Assembly: GCF_026210795.1 (NCBI RefSeq)
Contig: NC_089451.1
Span: 1,038,001 to 1,102,000, forward strand
Length of the DNA: 64,000 bases
Direction: 5' to 3'
Source: Rhizophagus irregularis
Taxonomy: Eukaryota > Glomeromycota > Glomeromycetes > Glomerales > Glomeraceae
Shown here in pieces: positions 42,481-55,469 of the stretch (position 1 is its first letter; every line of letters begins with the position of its first letter). The position numbers were made by a program, and so were the translations under genes. The notes under the pieces are model-generated. The model did no database searches, had not been told where the DNA came from, and saw only the letters and a program-made list of their open reading frames with translations.

Positions 42481-43842
42481 TCTTCTTTTTTTTTTCTTGC
42501 ACGATGACATAATTTCATGAGATTTTTTTTTGCTCTTGTTTCTTTTTCTTTCATTTTTCGTGTCAAAACTTGTATTCTTTCTTGTTTGATTTTTTTTTTT
42601 TAATATGTGATATAAATTCCCTCGTGTTAAATTTCGCTCAAAACTTGTTAAACTTGTAATTTCTTACGTAAAAAAAAAAGACCTATCTATAAACCTATAA
42701 ATCTATAAGATTTACCCTTCATTTCTATAAACCCAACTTTGACATTATAAAGATTCATATGTCAAATTAAACAATTTTTTTTTTACATTTTTTTACAACC
42801 GCCAAAAAAAAAAAAAAAAAATATTTTTTTTTTACAACCTTAAACATATTTGTTTAAACTATATTGATATAATAATATATTATAATAAAAAAATTATTAT
42901 AATGGTAATTATAATAAGTTTTATATATAAATAAATGAATAAAATAATAAGAATGCAACCAAAAAAGAAAAAAATGACGCATAAATAAAAACAAATTTAT
43001 TTTTTTTATCGTAAATTACAAGATTTTATAAAAAAAAAAAAGCGGGAGATTCGAAATTAATATTTCTAAATTTAAATAACAAGAAGTTATTTTGTAAGTA
43101 AGCGTAAAAAAAAATGAAAAATTTTTTTTTTTTTTATATTACATATTTTTATAATACGGATTTTTATCTGTACTCTATATCTAATCATGTATCCTTTTGT
43201 ATTACATGAAAAAAATATCAAATCTTACTACTTACACATCAATGAGCTCATTAAAATTCTTATAGATTATTAATTGCATTACATCAAATGCTTTTTTAAT
43301 ATATTGATGAAAGATGAATGATAATTTTGTATGTATTCGGAAAAAGTACCCGCGATTTTATTTCTCATACACATGCAATTGTTTACGTGACAAATATTAC
43401 GCATTTTTTCCTTTTTTCTTTTATGTTCATGTTGTGCATAAAAAGTATTTGAAGGTTTTTTTATCCACCATAAATAAAAAGGTAAATAAACTTGTTTAAA
43501 TAAGTATAACGCGATTCGCGCGGGTTTAAAATTTTTTTTTCTATCATTCTTGTGTAATATAAGTCACATTTTAAATTTAGACTTTTATAGTTCACAAAGG
43601 TTCTTAATATTTACTAGTATTTTTTTTTTTTTTTTTTATTGATTTTTAAACAAAGAAAACTCAGATTTATATTACTGATAAAATATAATGGTGATTCGGA
43701 GAATGAATGAAAATCGTGTAATCACATCAATTGATTAAATGATCAAATCGTCACCGAATGTTAATCTCTTTCATCTCAAGTTAATAAAGTTAATCACTTT
43801 TATATTGTATTTTAATGTACTTTTAATTTATAACGGAGTTGT

Positions 43843-43975
43843 TGGTGTAAATAGTGTAATTGGTGTAAATACTAAGTAGTGTAAGCGATGTAAATAATAA
43901 GTAGTGTAAGCGATGTAAATAGTATAAGCGTTGTAAATAGTGTAAGTGGTGTAAATATTACAAGTGGTGTAAACT
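43843..43975. repeat. Tandem repeat of GTGTAA units
   Basis: Units such as GTGTAAGCGATGTAAATA recur with small changes, 7-8 times. The period is about 12-18 bases, and the array is degenerate. Confidence 0.75.
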
Positions 43976-44133
43976 TATATAAATTAGCATTGTTCATGTA
44001 CTATGCATCTGGGAGCGTAAAAAAAACCGTTTTTTTTTTTGATAAACTTACATATCAGTTACCGCGGTAAAAGTCATTTTCAATGGTGATTTTTTTTTCG
44101 ATTTACGTTTAAAGTAAACGAATTGACCCTTTC

Positions 44134-44340
44134 TTGGATGCATTTGTAAGTGGCATGATTCAAAAAGAGATGAAGAAAAAATCATGGCATCTGGATATAT
44201 TGCATATCGAAATCGAGAATATAGTAACTTATAACGAGGATACTTTTAATGTATTCAAAAATCTACTCCAAAAGCCCACATATGGTATATTATATGCCGT
44301 GTCGTATGATAATAATATATATATAATTATTATAGGGTAA
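44134..44340 (+). CDS. Possible exon, unknown protein
   Basis: The 68-codon frame (MDAFVSGMIQKEMKKKSWHL...) has mixed composition unlike the surrounding low-complexity DNA. Just before the stop it reads through a good splice donor (GG|GTAAGT), so the coding part may end near 44337 as a first or internal exon. I recognise no family and found no partner exon downstream. Confidence 0.25.
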   Translation: MDAFVSGMIQKEMKKKSWHLDILHIEIENIVTYNEDTFNVFKNLLQKPTYGILYAVSYDNNIYIIIIG

Positions 44341-45180
44341 GTAGGTAATATAAAAAAAAAATTTTTTTATTTTTAGTTGTTTCGTGATTTTTTATATACT
44401 ATTTATATACTAAATGAGGTATAATATGAATTCAGATTTATTGTTCATAATAATACCTTTTCGTTAGTTATATGTTATATTACGAAACAACAACAACAAA
44501 AAAAAAAAAATATTTTAATAGATCATTTTATTTTTTTTTTTTATTTTTATATATTTTTATTTTATTTTTTTATTTTATTTTTTATTTTATGAGGTTTTTT
44601 TTTTTTTTAATTCTAATTCCCAAAATTATTATTATTTGCCAAATTTGGTTTAGTTCATATTTTTTTATGAGTATTAAAATTTTTTTATATGGATCGATTA
44701 TATTCTATTTTAGGTATAACTTCGTATAACATCATGTAGACCAATTACGTACCTTGTTGTTTTTATTGAAAGGGAGAGCTTAGTAAAAAAAATATTTTAA
44801 GTAAAACACTAACGCCTAAATAACTTTTTAATGTATGATGATCCCGTCAATTTTTATCATTATCATGAAAATCAAATGTATCCATTGTTAAATATGCTCT
44901 CTTTTACATGAGGCTGAAATTTCTTTTTGAAAATGATCAGCATCCGGTTCATTATTCGTTAATTTAAAGTTTGAAACTTTTTATATCATCATGTTGAAAT
45001 TGTAGATCTTTTTCCCCAATTGAATTAGTTATTCTACGAATCATACCAAAATAATATAATTTCTAGAATGGAGTTCATAAAAAAAAAAAGATGAAGGGCT
45101 TAAATAAAGTTAAGTTTTTATTTGTTTATTTATATTTATATATAATATATATATATATATATATAATTTTTTTTAAAAAG

Positions 45181-45216
<36 letters not shown>

Positions 45217-45770
45217 AAGAACAGACATTTTTTTTATAAATTTACTCATGTGTATGCTTAATTGTTTACTTCCTTTGTTACTTGGAAATTACTTAAATTG
45301 TATGAACCATTTATATATAAATAATTTTTTTTTTTTTTTTTTTCCTTTTTGTAAAAAAAATTTATTTTTCCTTGAATGAATTTTTTTGAATGAATTTTTT
45401 TACAAAAAAAAATGTTTTTTTTTTTTATTTTTATTTTCTGATTTTGGGCTTTGTTAAACTGTAAATGGGCTAATATTTTCATTCAAATAAATATTAAATA
45501 TGATGTAAATAAATAAATAAATAAATAAAAAAAAAAGTGTCATAAAAGTAAAAAAGCATGTGGGGCATATAGGTCATAAAGGTCATAAAGGCAAAGAGGC
45601 ATAAAAAAAAAGGCATAAAAAGGCATAAAAAGGCATAAAAAGGAATAAATATAGTAAATATAGTAAATATAGGTATAAACAAATAAATAAATTAAATCAT
45701 TGAAATAATAATTTCTCTAGAGAAAAATTTAGTTAGTGAGGTTGACTTTTGAGATGAATAAAATAAATGT

Positions 45771-45864
45771 TTTGGTTGGACTAAAAGATTTGGTTGGACT
45801 AAAAGATTTGGTTGGACTAAAAAAAAAAATCTGGCTGGACTAGAAAAAAATTTGGTTGGACTAG
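45771..45864. repeat. 18-22 bp tandem repeat (TTTGGTTGGACTAAAAGA)
   Basis: Five units occur. The first two copies are identical, and the later ones differ by A-run length and single changes (CTGGCTGG, CTAGAAAA). Confidence 0.85.
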
Positions 45865-48828
45865 AAAAAAAAATTTTTTTTTTTAATTATTCATGTTTTT
45901 TTTTTCCTCCACTCGTATTATCCGTTCTATAGAAAAATCTTGTTTATCCGTATTTCGTATTTCGTGTTCTGTAAAAAAAAAATAATCATCATAATTATCA
46001 TAATTATCGTAACAAGATTTTTAACCTGATCCAAAATATTCTTTTAAATATATTATTTCAAAAAAAAAAAAAAAAAAAAAAAAAAGCTTTTTATTTTACC
46101 CGAACATACTATAAAAACAAATATAAAAGCAAATATAAAAAAAAATATAAAAAAAAAAATTCTAAGAAAAAAAAAAAAAAAAAAAATTTTTTTTATAGTT
46201 ATGATATGCGAATGAATAAAAATATGTAAAACAATGTGAATAAAAAAAAAAACTTGATAAAAATCTAGATATTTATTTGTGGTATTAAAAAACAAAAAAA
46301 GCTACAGTTACAGTTACTCTTTCCGTTAAGAGAATATTTAACGGTTACTTAAAATTACATCAATTACAGAAGTAATGTTACCATAATACATCAAACAACA
46401 TACGCACGTGGTATTTCAGACCTTTTTTTTTTTTTTTCTTTCGTGTAAAGTTTAAAACTTATAAACTTAAGTTACTATACTACAACATTTAAAAAGTATT
46501 TATTTCATTGGTTTAAAAATATTGAGTAGATTTGTAAAGATTTACAGTGCATTATAAAATCTTGTAATTTAGCTTGTTTGAAAAAAATAATAATTTAAAA
46601 TAATAAATAATTTTTTTTTTTTAAAAAAATAAATTATTATTTATATTATATATTACAAAAGTTTTTAGAATTGACTTGTTCTCATGATTAATTATTTTAC
46701 AAATCAACAAATGTTACAAATGTTTTGTCGTTATGTTCGCGTAAAGAAATTACCATTTAAATCCAACAAGCATAAAGCTGCATTATTGAACAATACGTAA
46801 TAATCGACTAATTACAGATTATCCATAACCTCCCAAAAATATTACTAATAATCTAATAGTTAGAAATTAACGGAATATTCCGAAAAAATCAAATTATGCA
46901 TCAAATAAAAAAAAAATACGCGCTGGATTGGGAATTTGGCGCAGTATGTCGTATGATACGTATGATACGTTACTTATGATTATGATTATGATTTACAAAT
47001 TATAAAAAATTATTTATAAATAACTTTTTTTTAAAAAAAAAAATAAAGGGAAATATTATTATTAACTCCTTATATACTGTATTAATCCACAACAATAATA
47101 ACCAACAATCGTAAAGTCAATGTATAACAAGAACAGAATACGCTATACCATTACATAACGGTTCCCGATTTACAGTAATAATATTATTACACAGCACGGT
47201 CTTTTATAATATAAATAAGTACAAATTAAAAGGTACGCGGAAATAATTGAATAAAAAACAATTGAAATTTCTCCGATTTTATTTTATTTTTTTTTTTGTT
47301 CTTTTCTTTTACTTTTCTAGGTTAGTATCAATACGAAACATTCATTACGTCTATAATGTCAATTAGGTACTTATTCAATATGATCATCATTCCATAATTA
47401 TTTTATTCATATAATAAAACTTTTTTTTAATTGTTTTAATTGTTTTTCACTCAAAATATACAAATATACAGTATTTTTTTGTAAGATCATCTTCGTTTTA
47501 ATTCTTTCGTGACAACAAATAAATTATATAAATTATATAAATTATATATAAATTGATTACATTATGAAACATCCAATGTGATGATTAAAAAAAATCGGGG
47601 CGGGTTTCAAGCATCTCTCTAAAAAGGAATATGAATATGAAAACTTTGGTCAAAGTCCCTCATTTCAATGAAGATTTTAATAAGACTTTTTAAATAATAA
47701 AAGGGAGTAACCATCAAAAAAACTGCTTACTCATGATACATACTCGCATAAAAGAAATAACAAAAAGTTTTATCGTATTTTTTTTTTCCTTTTATACGGA
47801 AATCTTTAGCTGTATAAACATGCGAATGCTTTTGATAACATATCATTCTAAACTAAAATAATATTCTTTGAAGAGGGGAGAAGGTAAATAAATACACATA
47901 CATTGCACAACATTTGCAATCTGGACTAAAATCACTCTTTTTTATCAAAGTTTAATCTTTTTTTTTATGGAATTTTTCTACGAAAATCCGTAAAACTTTC
48001 GAAACTTTAAATCTTAGGGTGCCTTTTTTTTTATGCCGCAATGGAACTGTTCAACACCTTAAATTTTTTTTTTGATTCCCTTATTTTTTTTTTTAATTCC
48101 CTCTTTTTTTTTGTGTTTATGTATGTGATTTTCTAATCTGTAACAAACATATTTGTGACATTTTCAATAATTTGTAATTCCTTTTTTTTAAAAAAAGAGA
48201 AGAAAACCGGTCGGATATTACGGATATTACGTTTTACGCAGAGGTAAAAAAATGCAGAGTAAAAATGTAGAGTAAAAATGCATGGAAATGAAATGTCTAC
48301 AGATAATGGATCAGCCGTCTTAATGTGGCTTTTATTTTATTTTATTTTATTTATCTTATTTATTTATTTATTTTATTTTATTTATTTATTTTTTTATTTA
48401 TTTACTATTTATTATTTATATTTTTTTAACGAATAGGGAGTAAGCGCAGTCAAATCATTTGACCCTTGTGGAACGTTAAATAAACAATACAGTGATTTGG
48501 TAATATATGCAGGGCAAATATCGAGTAATAAGCTTGATGCAAGTAAGTAATGCAATTAATTTAGGCAAATTTCATTCTTTTTTTTATTAGTTAAAAAAAA
48601 AATATAATATACTTTTTTTTAATATGTATTTCCCCTTTCCCCTTTTTTTCCTTTTTTTGATATGTATTAAAAAAAATTAATATTCGTTAAATTATTAAAA
48701 TTATTATTAAAAGTCAAATCATTTATTATGTAAATGATGTAAATGATGTAATGATGTAATGATTTTAAAATGATTTTAAATGATTTTAATGATTTTTGAA
48801 ACGATTTCATTTTAAATTTGTGACGCAA

Positions 48829-48895
48829 AATTTATATTAGTATCATCAGTGAATTTATATTAGTATCGTATATGAAATTTATATTAGTATCGTCA
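48829..48895. repeat. Three copies of AATTTATATTAGTATC
   Basis: Three copies with spacing of about 24-30 bases are each followed by a variable end (ATCAGTG, GTATATG, GTCAT). Confidence 0.75.
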
Positions 48896-49134
48896 TAAAA
48901 AAAAATGTATATAATAATTTTTAAATAATTTTAATAATTATTATATACTTCTTAGATCGGATCATCGCCCTTGTATAATTTAAAGGAATGAAATGAAACT
49001 TATCAGAACTTGATTAGTATAAAATTTGGAAAGGTCAGAAGTAGATTAGGAGAAATATTCGGAACGTTTTGAACGAAAATGGAAATAAAATTTTGCAAAA
49101 TTACTTTGGGTTATTTGGGTTAGTACTTTATTAT

Positions 49135-49222
49135 TTACGATCGTTAAATTATTTACTATTATTTACGATCGTTAAATTATTTACGATTATTTACGATCGT
49201 TAAATTACTTACGATCGTTAAA
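49135..49222. repeat. Array of ACGATCGT palindromes
   Basis: TTACGATCGTTAAAT occurs four times at spacings of about 20-28 bases. Each copy contains the 8-bp palindrome ACGATCGT. The array may be a minisatellite or a cluster of protein-binding sites. Confidence 0.75.
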
Positions 49223-50663
49223 TCTATATCCATTATAATAAAAAACAAAAACCTAATAAAAAAATATATATATATTATAAATTATTGGTACCCTTGCATT
49301 GTTTTTTATTATTATTCTAAATAATGATTTTTTTAAATATAGAATTTTTTTTTTAAAAAAATTTTAATTGGTACTTTATTGTATTATCGTATAGTTAGTA
49401 TGTGAATTTTTTGTAAAAATTCGTTTGGACCGGCACTATTTATAATTTAGGCTAAACTTATAAGCATACTGTATGTCAGCTGACAAAAGTTGCTTGGCAT
49501 GCACATCAGCATATTTCTTTGTTCAATCGATTAGTCGATTAGGGACAATAGAATTTAATTGATTAAGGACAATAGAATTATAGTATATCTGATATAATCT
49601 GTATATTGGTTATAAATAATTAAGTTTACTAATTTGGCCAGAGTTAAATAAATGACATAAATGACGTATTTACCAAAACTGACGTATTATTTTTTTCTTG
49701 TCAATTATTACTTTATGACTTTATGTAAAAATGATTCCATGTTATATTCTTACTTGATTACATATTATATTACACCTTATATTACATCAAAGGATTTTGA
49801 CTGCATATTATATTCTTACGTCAAGGAACTTGACTACATGTTCTTAAAGTTATATTCCGATCAGGTGACATGACCTACTATAATATATTAAAGTTACCAA
49901 AAATTTTTTCAATTGACGTAATAAATACGTAATGTAATCGTATTTTCATGTTAATGATGGTCAAAAATTTAAATATTCACCTTCCATATAGTAATTATCT
50001 AAAAATAGTGGCAAAATAAAAAAAGAAAAGAAATAATATGAACCTTTCGTGCAGTGATTATCGTAAAAAGCTGGGGATATTTATTAATTCGAATTTTCTT
50101 TTTTAAAAAAAAAAAAATTATTGTATCAATAAACAATATTAAAGAAATTATTGTTTCAAAAAGATAATAATTATTATAAAATGGGTTTGAAATATTTTGG
50201 GGTAAATCATACGATTTTTTCTAGAATCACACATAATGTTTCATGTCAAAATTAACCCACCATAAATAATTTCATACATTACAGCATGTGGGATCGCGCG
50301 TAATTTAACTTTAATGTTTACTATTTTTGGCCATTGTTTCAATGCGTCAACACGTTCCAATCGTTCCATAAACAAAATCTACTGTACACAATTTGATCCA
50401 GATAAATTTATTCAGATCGAATTCAATCAATAATCACATATACCATATTTTTCAACGAAAGCGAGAGTTTTATAATAAAATGTTTCCCCAACTATATAAT
50501 CCTTTTTTAGCGCGTCACTTTATGATTTAAAGCTCATATTTTAAAAAATGTTACGCAATATCCCATTTCGTAAATAATCAATTTATATACATTTGATTTT
50601 TTTTATTATAAATACTACCGTATTTCTTTTTTTCAATTCATTAATTTTTCTCTCGCTTTTTCT

Positions 50664-50826
50664 TTAATTCTTAAATTCTCCTAATTCTTTAATTCTCCTA
50701 AATCTTCAATTCTCTTAATTCTTCAATTCTCCTAATACTTAAATTCTCCTAATTCTTCAATTCTCCTAAATCTTCAATTCTCCTAATTCTTAAATTCTCC
50801 CAATTCTTCAATTCTCCTAATTCTTT
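50664..50826 (+). repeat. Pyrimidine-rich tandem repeat directly upstream of the Arg-rich ORF
   Basis: About nine units of AATTCTCCTAATTCTTC or close versions run up to 14 bases before the ATG at 50840. The strand shows long C/T stretches separated by AA. It may lie in the 5' leader of the next ORF. Confidence 0.8.
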
Positions 50827-50839
50827 GTATTAAAAAAAA

Positions 50840-51091
50840 ATGTCGTTAAATAACTCAAATAATCTATTTGGTTCTTCTATTGGTTACAATTATATTATTC
50901 TTCGTAGACGTTATGAAAGAAATATTATTGTTGATAGAAGAATTCGTCGAAGAAACTTGTCTGTAAGACGCAGAATTAGAATATATGAAAGACGTGCGCA
51001 AGTCGATAATCAAGACACGTTAAATCGAATTGAACAAATTACCAAAGAAAAATTTGTAAACCAAATGTTTAATGGTTCTTCTTTCTATTAA
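50840..51091 (+). CDS. Small Arg-rich protein, unknown
   Basis: The ORF has 83 codons (MSLNNSNNLFGSSIGYNY...) starting at an ATG after an A-run. The middle is very basic, with RRRYER, RRIRRRN, RRRIR and YERRAQ, and the C-terminal third is neutral (QDTLNRIEQITKEKF). There is no signal peptide or membrane span. Codon use and composition are unlike the AT desert, which favours a real gene. The basic stretch could bind nucleic acid or act as a nuclear localisation signal; this is speculation. I recognise no family. Confidence 0.45.
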   Translation: MSLNNSNNLFGSSIGYNYIILRRRYERNIIVDRRIRRRNLSVRRRIRIYERRAQVDNQDTLNRIEQITKEKFVNQMFNGSSFY

Positions 51092-53679
51092 AAAAGCTCT
51101 TTACATTTATCGTGTCGACGGTATCGTTAATTCTTTAATTCTTTTTAATATGACATGGGTAATCCCTGATCATCAGGAAGAAAATCCAATTTTTGTCACA
51201 TATATTCATATATTATCACATGACACTTTACATGGGACAAATTTTCAAATATTTTTTAAAAATTCTTTTTTTAAAATTGAATTTTTTTTTAAAAGAAATT
51301 CTCATATCCCTTATAATTGTCATAGAAATTATTTCATTATGTTACACAATCATCTTAATTAAGAATTATAATTTTTTCTACAAAGAATCTGCAGCCATAT
51401 GTGCATATCGCCCATCGAAGCATCCTTTTTTTTTTATTTTTTTTAAACAAAGCAAAATAGAAATATATCTATTATAATAATAATTACAAAAAAAAAAAAA
51501 TATTTTCTTTTTTCTTTTCTTTTTCTTTGTACTAAATAAAATAGAAATAAAACTTTTTTTTTTTATGGTATTATAATAAAATTTTTAAATTTATTTAAAG
51601 TCAGTACTGGTATTATAATGAATTATTAATTTTAATAAAAGTCGATACTTTGCATTTATGTAAATCTTGTCGAAATACAAATCAGAAATGGTAATAAATG
51701 TAATTCAATGGGTTATAATATGAAAAAAAAAAGTACTATAATTATGCATTCGATAAAAAAAGAAAAAATAAACAAATAATTTCTTTAAATAAATAAAAAT
51801 AAAATACTATAAATAAATAAATAAATACTATATTATAAATTATATGCATTCGAATGTTCTTCGAATGTTCTTAAAGAAAAAAATCTGTGCGTCAATAAAT
51901 CATATTATATACCACGTTCGAATCGATTAATAATGATTAATTAAATTAAATTAATTATGATATTATTTATTTTTTCATTTTAAAGTGATATTGTGATATT
52001 TTGAGTTTGTGATTTAGTTGGTTGATTTTATTTATCAAAGATTTGAAATATAATAAATATTGATTATCGTTATTCTAATAAATTAAAAGTTGGTACATTT
52101 TTGAAACAAAAAAAAAATTACTGGAATAAATATTCTTTGTGAAATTACTATTTTATTTTATTTTATTATTTTTTTTTTAATTACAATAAAGAACGATGAA
52201 ACTTAAAAAAAGTTAAATACGTCCATATAAAAATTACCTAATTAATAAATATGAAACCGATATAAAATTATGTCCTTATTTTTAAATATCATATAAAAAA
52301 AAATCGGTGTTAAAACATTACCTAAGAAAGGCAAAAAAACCTGTAAATCAGCGAATATGCCAATTTTTATTTTCCAAAGGTAACGAAATTCAATCACCTG
52401 CAATTATTTTGACCAATTTGACATAAAAGGTGGGCAAAGCGAAAATCAAAAAAAAAATCATAAACAAAATTTGTGTTTATAAAAAGATAGTCGAAAAGTC
52501 AGGTCACTCACAAGAAAATGGTAAGTTTTTCAATTAGATGGTAGTATGCTATATATTTAATATGACTAGATCTTCAAATAAAATTTCATAGTTTTTGACC
52601 GCAGTGTGAGAATTTTACATTATTAACATTATTAATATTTCATATCCATAAATATATTTTTTTGTATAATATTAAATGACTCATATTACCGTCCAGTTAA
52701 ACCGTTAACAATATTCAAAATATCAATATTTTCCTTAAATAAACCCCATTATGAATTTTTTTTTCCGTAGGAAGAGAAAGAGATTGTTTGAAACTGATGG
52801 AAAAACAATGGATATATGTATCACGATCAATGTAAACATTATATCAACATTTAATTTTAATAATTGGGTGACACCTACGTTAAATTAAATTTTAATAGGT
52901 GATATCACCTCATCCCAGGTGAAAACTACCCAATAAAATTTACTATATATTATTTTTATAAGAAAAAATTTTTTTAAGATAAAAGTTTAAATCTTTATTT
53001 TTATTTTTTATTGATTAGACTGGGGTCTTAACAAGGCAGAAAGCCCAGTAGGTGAGATAAAAGTTTAGGTAGAAATTTGTTATATATATCACGTGACATA
53101 CATGGGAGGTAAAAAAAAATTCATCTTATGTTCTAAATGGATGTAATGTAATTATGCGAATTTTTTTACTACCTTATGTTGTGCATTTGCTACCTGCCGT
53201 TAAAATTTCTGCAACAAATCGTCCTATTTATTGATTGATTAATAATATATACAATACTAATTATTAATTACTGTTTAAAAAAAATATTTTTTTTAGGTCG
53301 CATGACTCACATCCTTGGCTTCGAAATGTGATATTTTACTAAAATAGATATTGCATTGAATAATTTATTAATTATTAAGTACTACTTGATTATTTAAATA
53401 TTAATCAACAGTTCATCTTTTTCATCTTTAGGCCACGTCTTAGTTTCGAAATGAAGCTGCCTTTCTGTGGCAAATCAAGTAAAAAATTTTTTTGATTTTA
53501 TTTTCAGAAAAATTGGGTTTTTTTTGGTTTATTTTTTAAATTTATATTTCTTCATTTTTAAAAATTAATAATTTATTAAAAATAGCGTTAAACCGAATAT
53601 TATCAGAATAAAATTCTACACTTTACTACCTACCCTAATAACTAAACGGTATATTTCTAACAGTTATGACATCAGGATT
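51092..53679. other. AT-rich intergenic DNA
   Basis: No gene is seen. At about 52868..52938 a small inverted structure (TTGGGTGACACCT with AGGTGAAAACTACCCAA) may be a short MITE. The overlapping ORFs at 51072..51477 are AT-driven. Confidence 0.4.
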
Positions 53680-54745
53680 ATGAATTCTATTTTTATTCTA
53701 TTATAAAGACTGAACTTGAAATAATTTTGTATGTACATCAGGGTTTGCGTCCAATATTTAAACATTGTCGCTGCCTCTAAGCGCCTTACCATTGGAATCA
53801 CTTTCATCATAATTGAGTCCAAATACTGATGCATATACGCTATGACTATCGTATCTATAAATACCAAATAACCTAATTATTGAAACTGTAGCTAGGGCCG
53901 TTGAAAATTTTGTTTGCCAGAAATTATTACTTAATAAATAACCATTCTCAACAGATTGAAGTATAATTATAATCGTAAAAAGAATAAGTCGGAGATTCTG
54001 GCGCCTTTGTATATAATTTGAAATTTGATTCTATCAAATTTCTTAATTTTGGCAGCCGAATTTTCATTAGCAATTCATAAAAATTCATAGCACTCGGAGA
54101 AAGAATCACTAGAGTCACTATTAACTTAAATATAATTTTCCTTATTTTTTTATCATTCATAAAATTTCTGTATGAATACTCATTCACGCAAAATTCATCA
54201 AACTATCAAGAAACCCTATTAGTTTTGTAAATATGTTCCCACCATGTGAATAGTAAATAAAAATTTACAACATGTATTGAGTTCATAATTATAATATCAT
54301 CTATTACTTCTGCAAGCTTAGCAAATCTTGCCTTAATCCAACTCCCGATTATGTCAATATAATCCACGACTTTGTCGGTTTTGTCAGTCTTGTCAATCTT
54401 ATTTTCGGTTTTGTCATTTCTAACCTCGATTTCGTCATTCATATCCCCGGTTCGGTTATTCATATCCTCGGTTTTGGCATTCATATCCTCGATTTTGTCA
54501 ATCTTATCTTTGGTTTTGTGATTTATATCCGTCAATCTTATCCTTGGTTTTGCCATTTCTATCCTTGATTTCGTCATTCATATCCTCGGTTTTGTAATTC
54601 CTATTCTCGGTTCTGTCATTGGTACTGTCATTCAAATCTTTGGTATTACTACTGCTGAGTCGCGTAGCTATAATGGCGACTGCGATTCCATTGATAAAAT
54701 CCCCAAAAATCTTGAAGCGGATTATAGTCTGTCATCGTAATTTAT
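53680..54745 (-). pseudogene. Decayed gene with heptad-repeat region and membrane segment
   Basis: Coding-like sequence passes through several frames on the minus strand. It begins near 54740 with IIRFKIFGDFINGIAVAIIATRL, then repeats of DxNxKTE type (DMNAKTE, DMNNRTG, DMNDEIE, VRNDKTE). A single-base shift near 54530 separates the first repeats from the open frame 54206..54577. A 66-nt intron (GTAAAT...GATAG, about 54198..54263) can join that frame to 53948..54187, which has a hydrophobic span (IIFKLIVTLVILSP). Beyond its stop another frame continues (ENGYLLSNNFWQTKF... to about 53760). I recognise no family. The number of frame changes argues for a dead gene, although some could be unseen introns. 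Confidence 0.5.
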
Positions 54746-55469
54746 TTTCACGAAAAAATTGACAGGATTATTTTTGTGAGAAAAATGAGAAATTATTCTG
54801 TTTTTGATTTCTTTATAGACACCGAGATGGGTTTAATTTATTAAATATTGTGGATAACGTATAGTAGTTATGTGGGTAGGCACCATTTGTGCTTCCAATC
54901 ACTACAATTATGCGGGTGGGCGGCATTTGTTTTTCAATTGCATAAACCAAATTCGTTAATCTAAATAAAAATTATGTCTCGCAATCACATAACTATTATG
55001 CGGGCAGGCGGCATTTATTCTTTCAATCGCATAAACCAAATTCGTTAGTCTAAATAAAAATTATGAATTAAATTCTTAATCTAAATGAAGATTATGCTTT
55101 CAATCTTCCAGCCAACTCATGTTGCACAAGCAGATCATGTGGAAAATAACCTATGACGTACTAACTTAAATACAAATAAACTTAAGTATACAGCATTCCT
55201 TCGAAAGCTATTTTAAGATATTATTCCACGTGATTATACACAACTAATCTGTATTTCAAAAGTAACTTTATTGCTTTAAATACACTGTGCTTCTATGCGA
55301 GTGTACAAATAAGATTGAAATTTTAAATAATTTTTGAGTAAGCACTAAGCAGGCGTTAAAGATTTATTTCAATATATAAACAATAAAAAAAGAACAACAA
55401 TATTTATTTACTTTTTTTTTAAAAAAATAAAACTATGATATCTGATATTTGATATAATTTATAGATAAC
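54746..55469. repeat. Intergenic stretch with an 88-bp tandem repeat
   Basis: About two and a half units lie in roughly 54857..55078. ATTATGCGGG starts at 54907 and 54995, and each unit goes on to GGCGGCATTTRTT, GCATAAACCAAATTCGTTA and TCTAAATAAAAATTATG. A degenerate third start is near 54866 (GTTATGTGGG). The remainder to 55469 shows no gene. Confidence 0.7.

Larger units (their letters stand above)
40923..50639. other. Gene desert with many simple and tandem repeats
   Basis: No confident gene is seen in nearly 10 kb. The stretch is dominated by poly-T, poly-A and T-run/A-run junctions. Tandem arrays are listed separately (42375..42480, 43843..43975, 45771..45864, 48829..48895 and 49135..49222). 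ORFs at 42304, 42384, 44472, 45258, 45494, 46053 and 49661 translate homopolymer or repeat DNA. Only 44134..44340 shows mixed composition and is listed with low confidence. Confidence 0.5.

Noticed and set aside
42304-42566. Lys/Glu-rich minus-strand ORFs
   Set aside because: They translate the TTCGCATAA and T-run microrepeats and have no ordinary protein composition.
43499-43525. Possible third Helitron end (GCGATTCGCGCGGG hairpin)
   Set aside because: The hairpin resembles the others, but no CTAG or CTRR terminus follows at the right distance.
46053-46295. Phe-rich minus-strand ORF
   Set aside because: It is a translation of poly-A/poly-T stretches.
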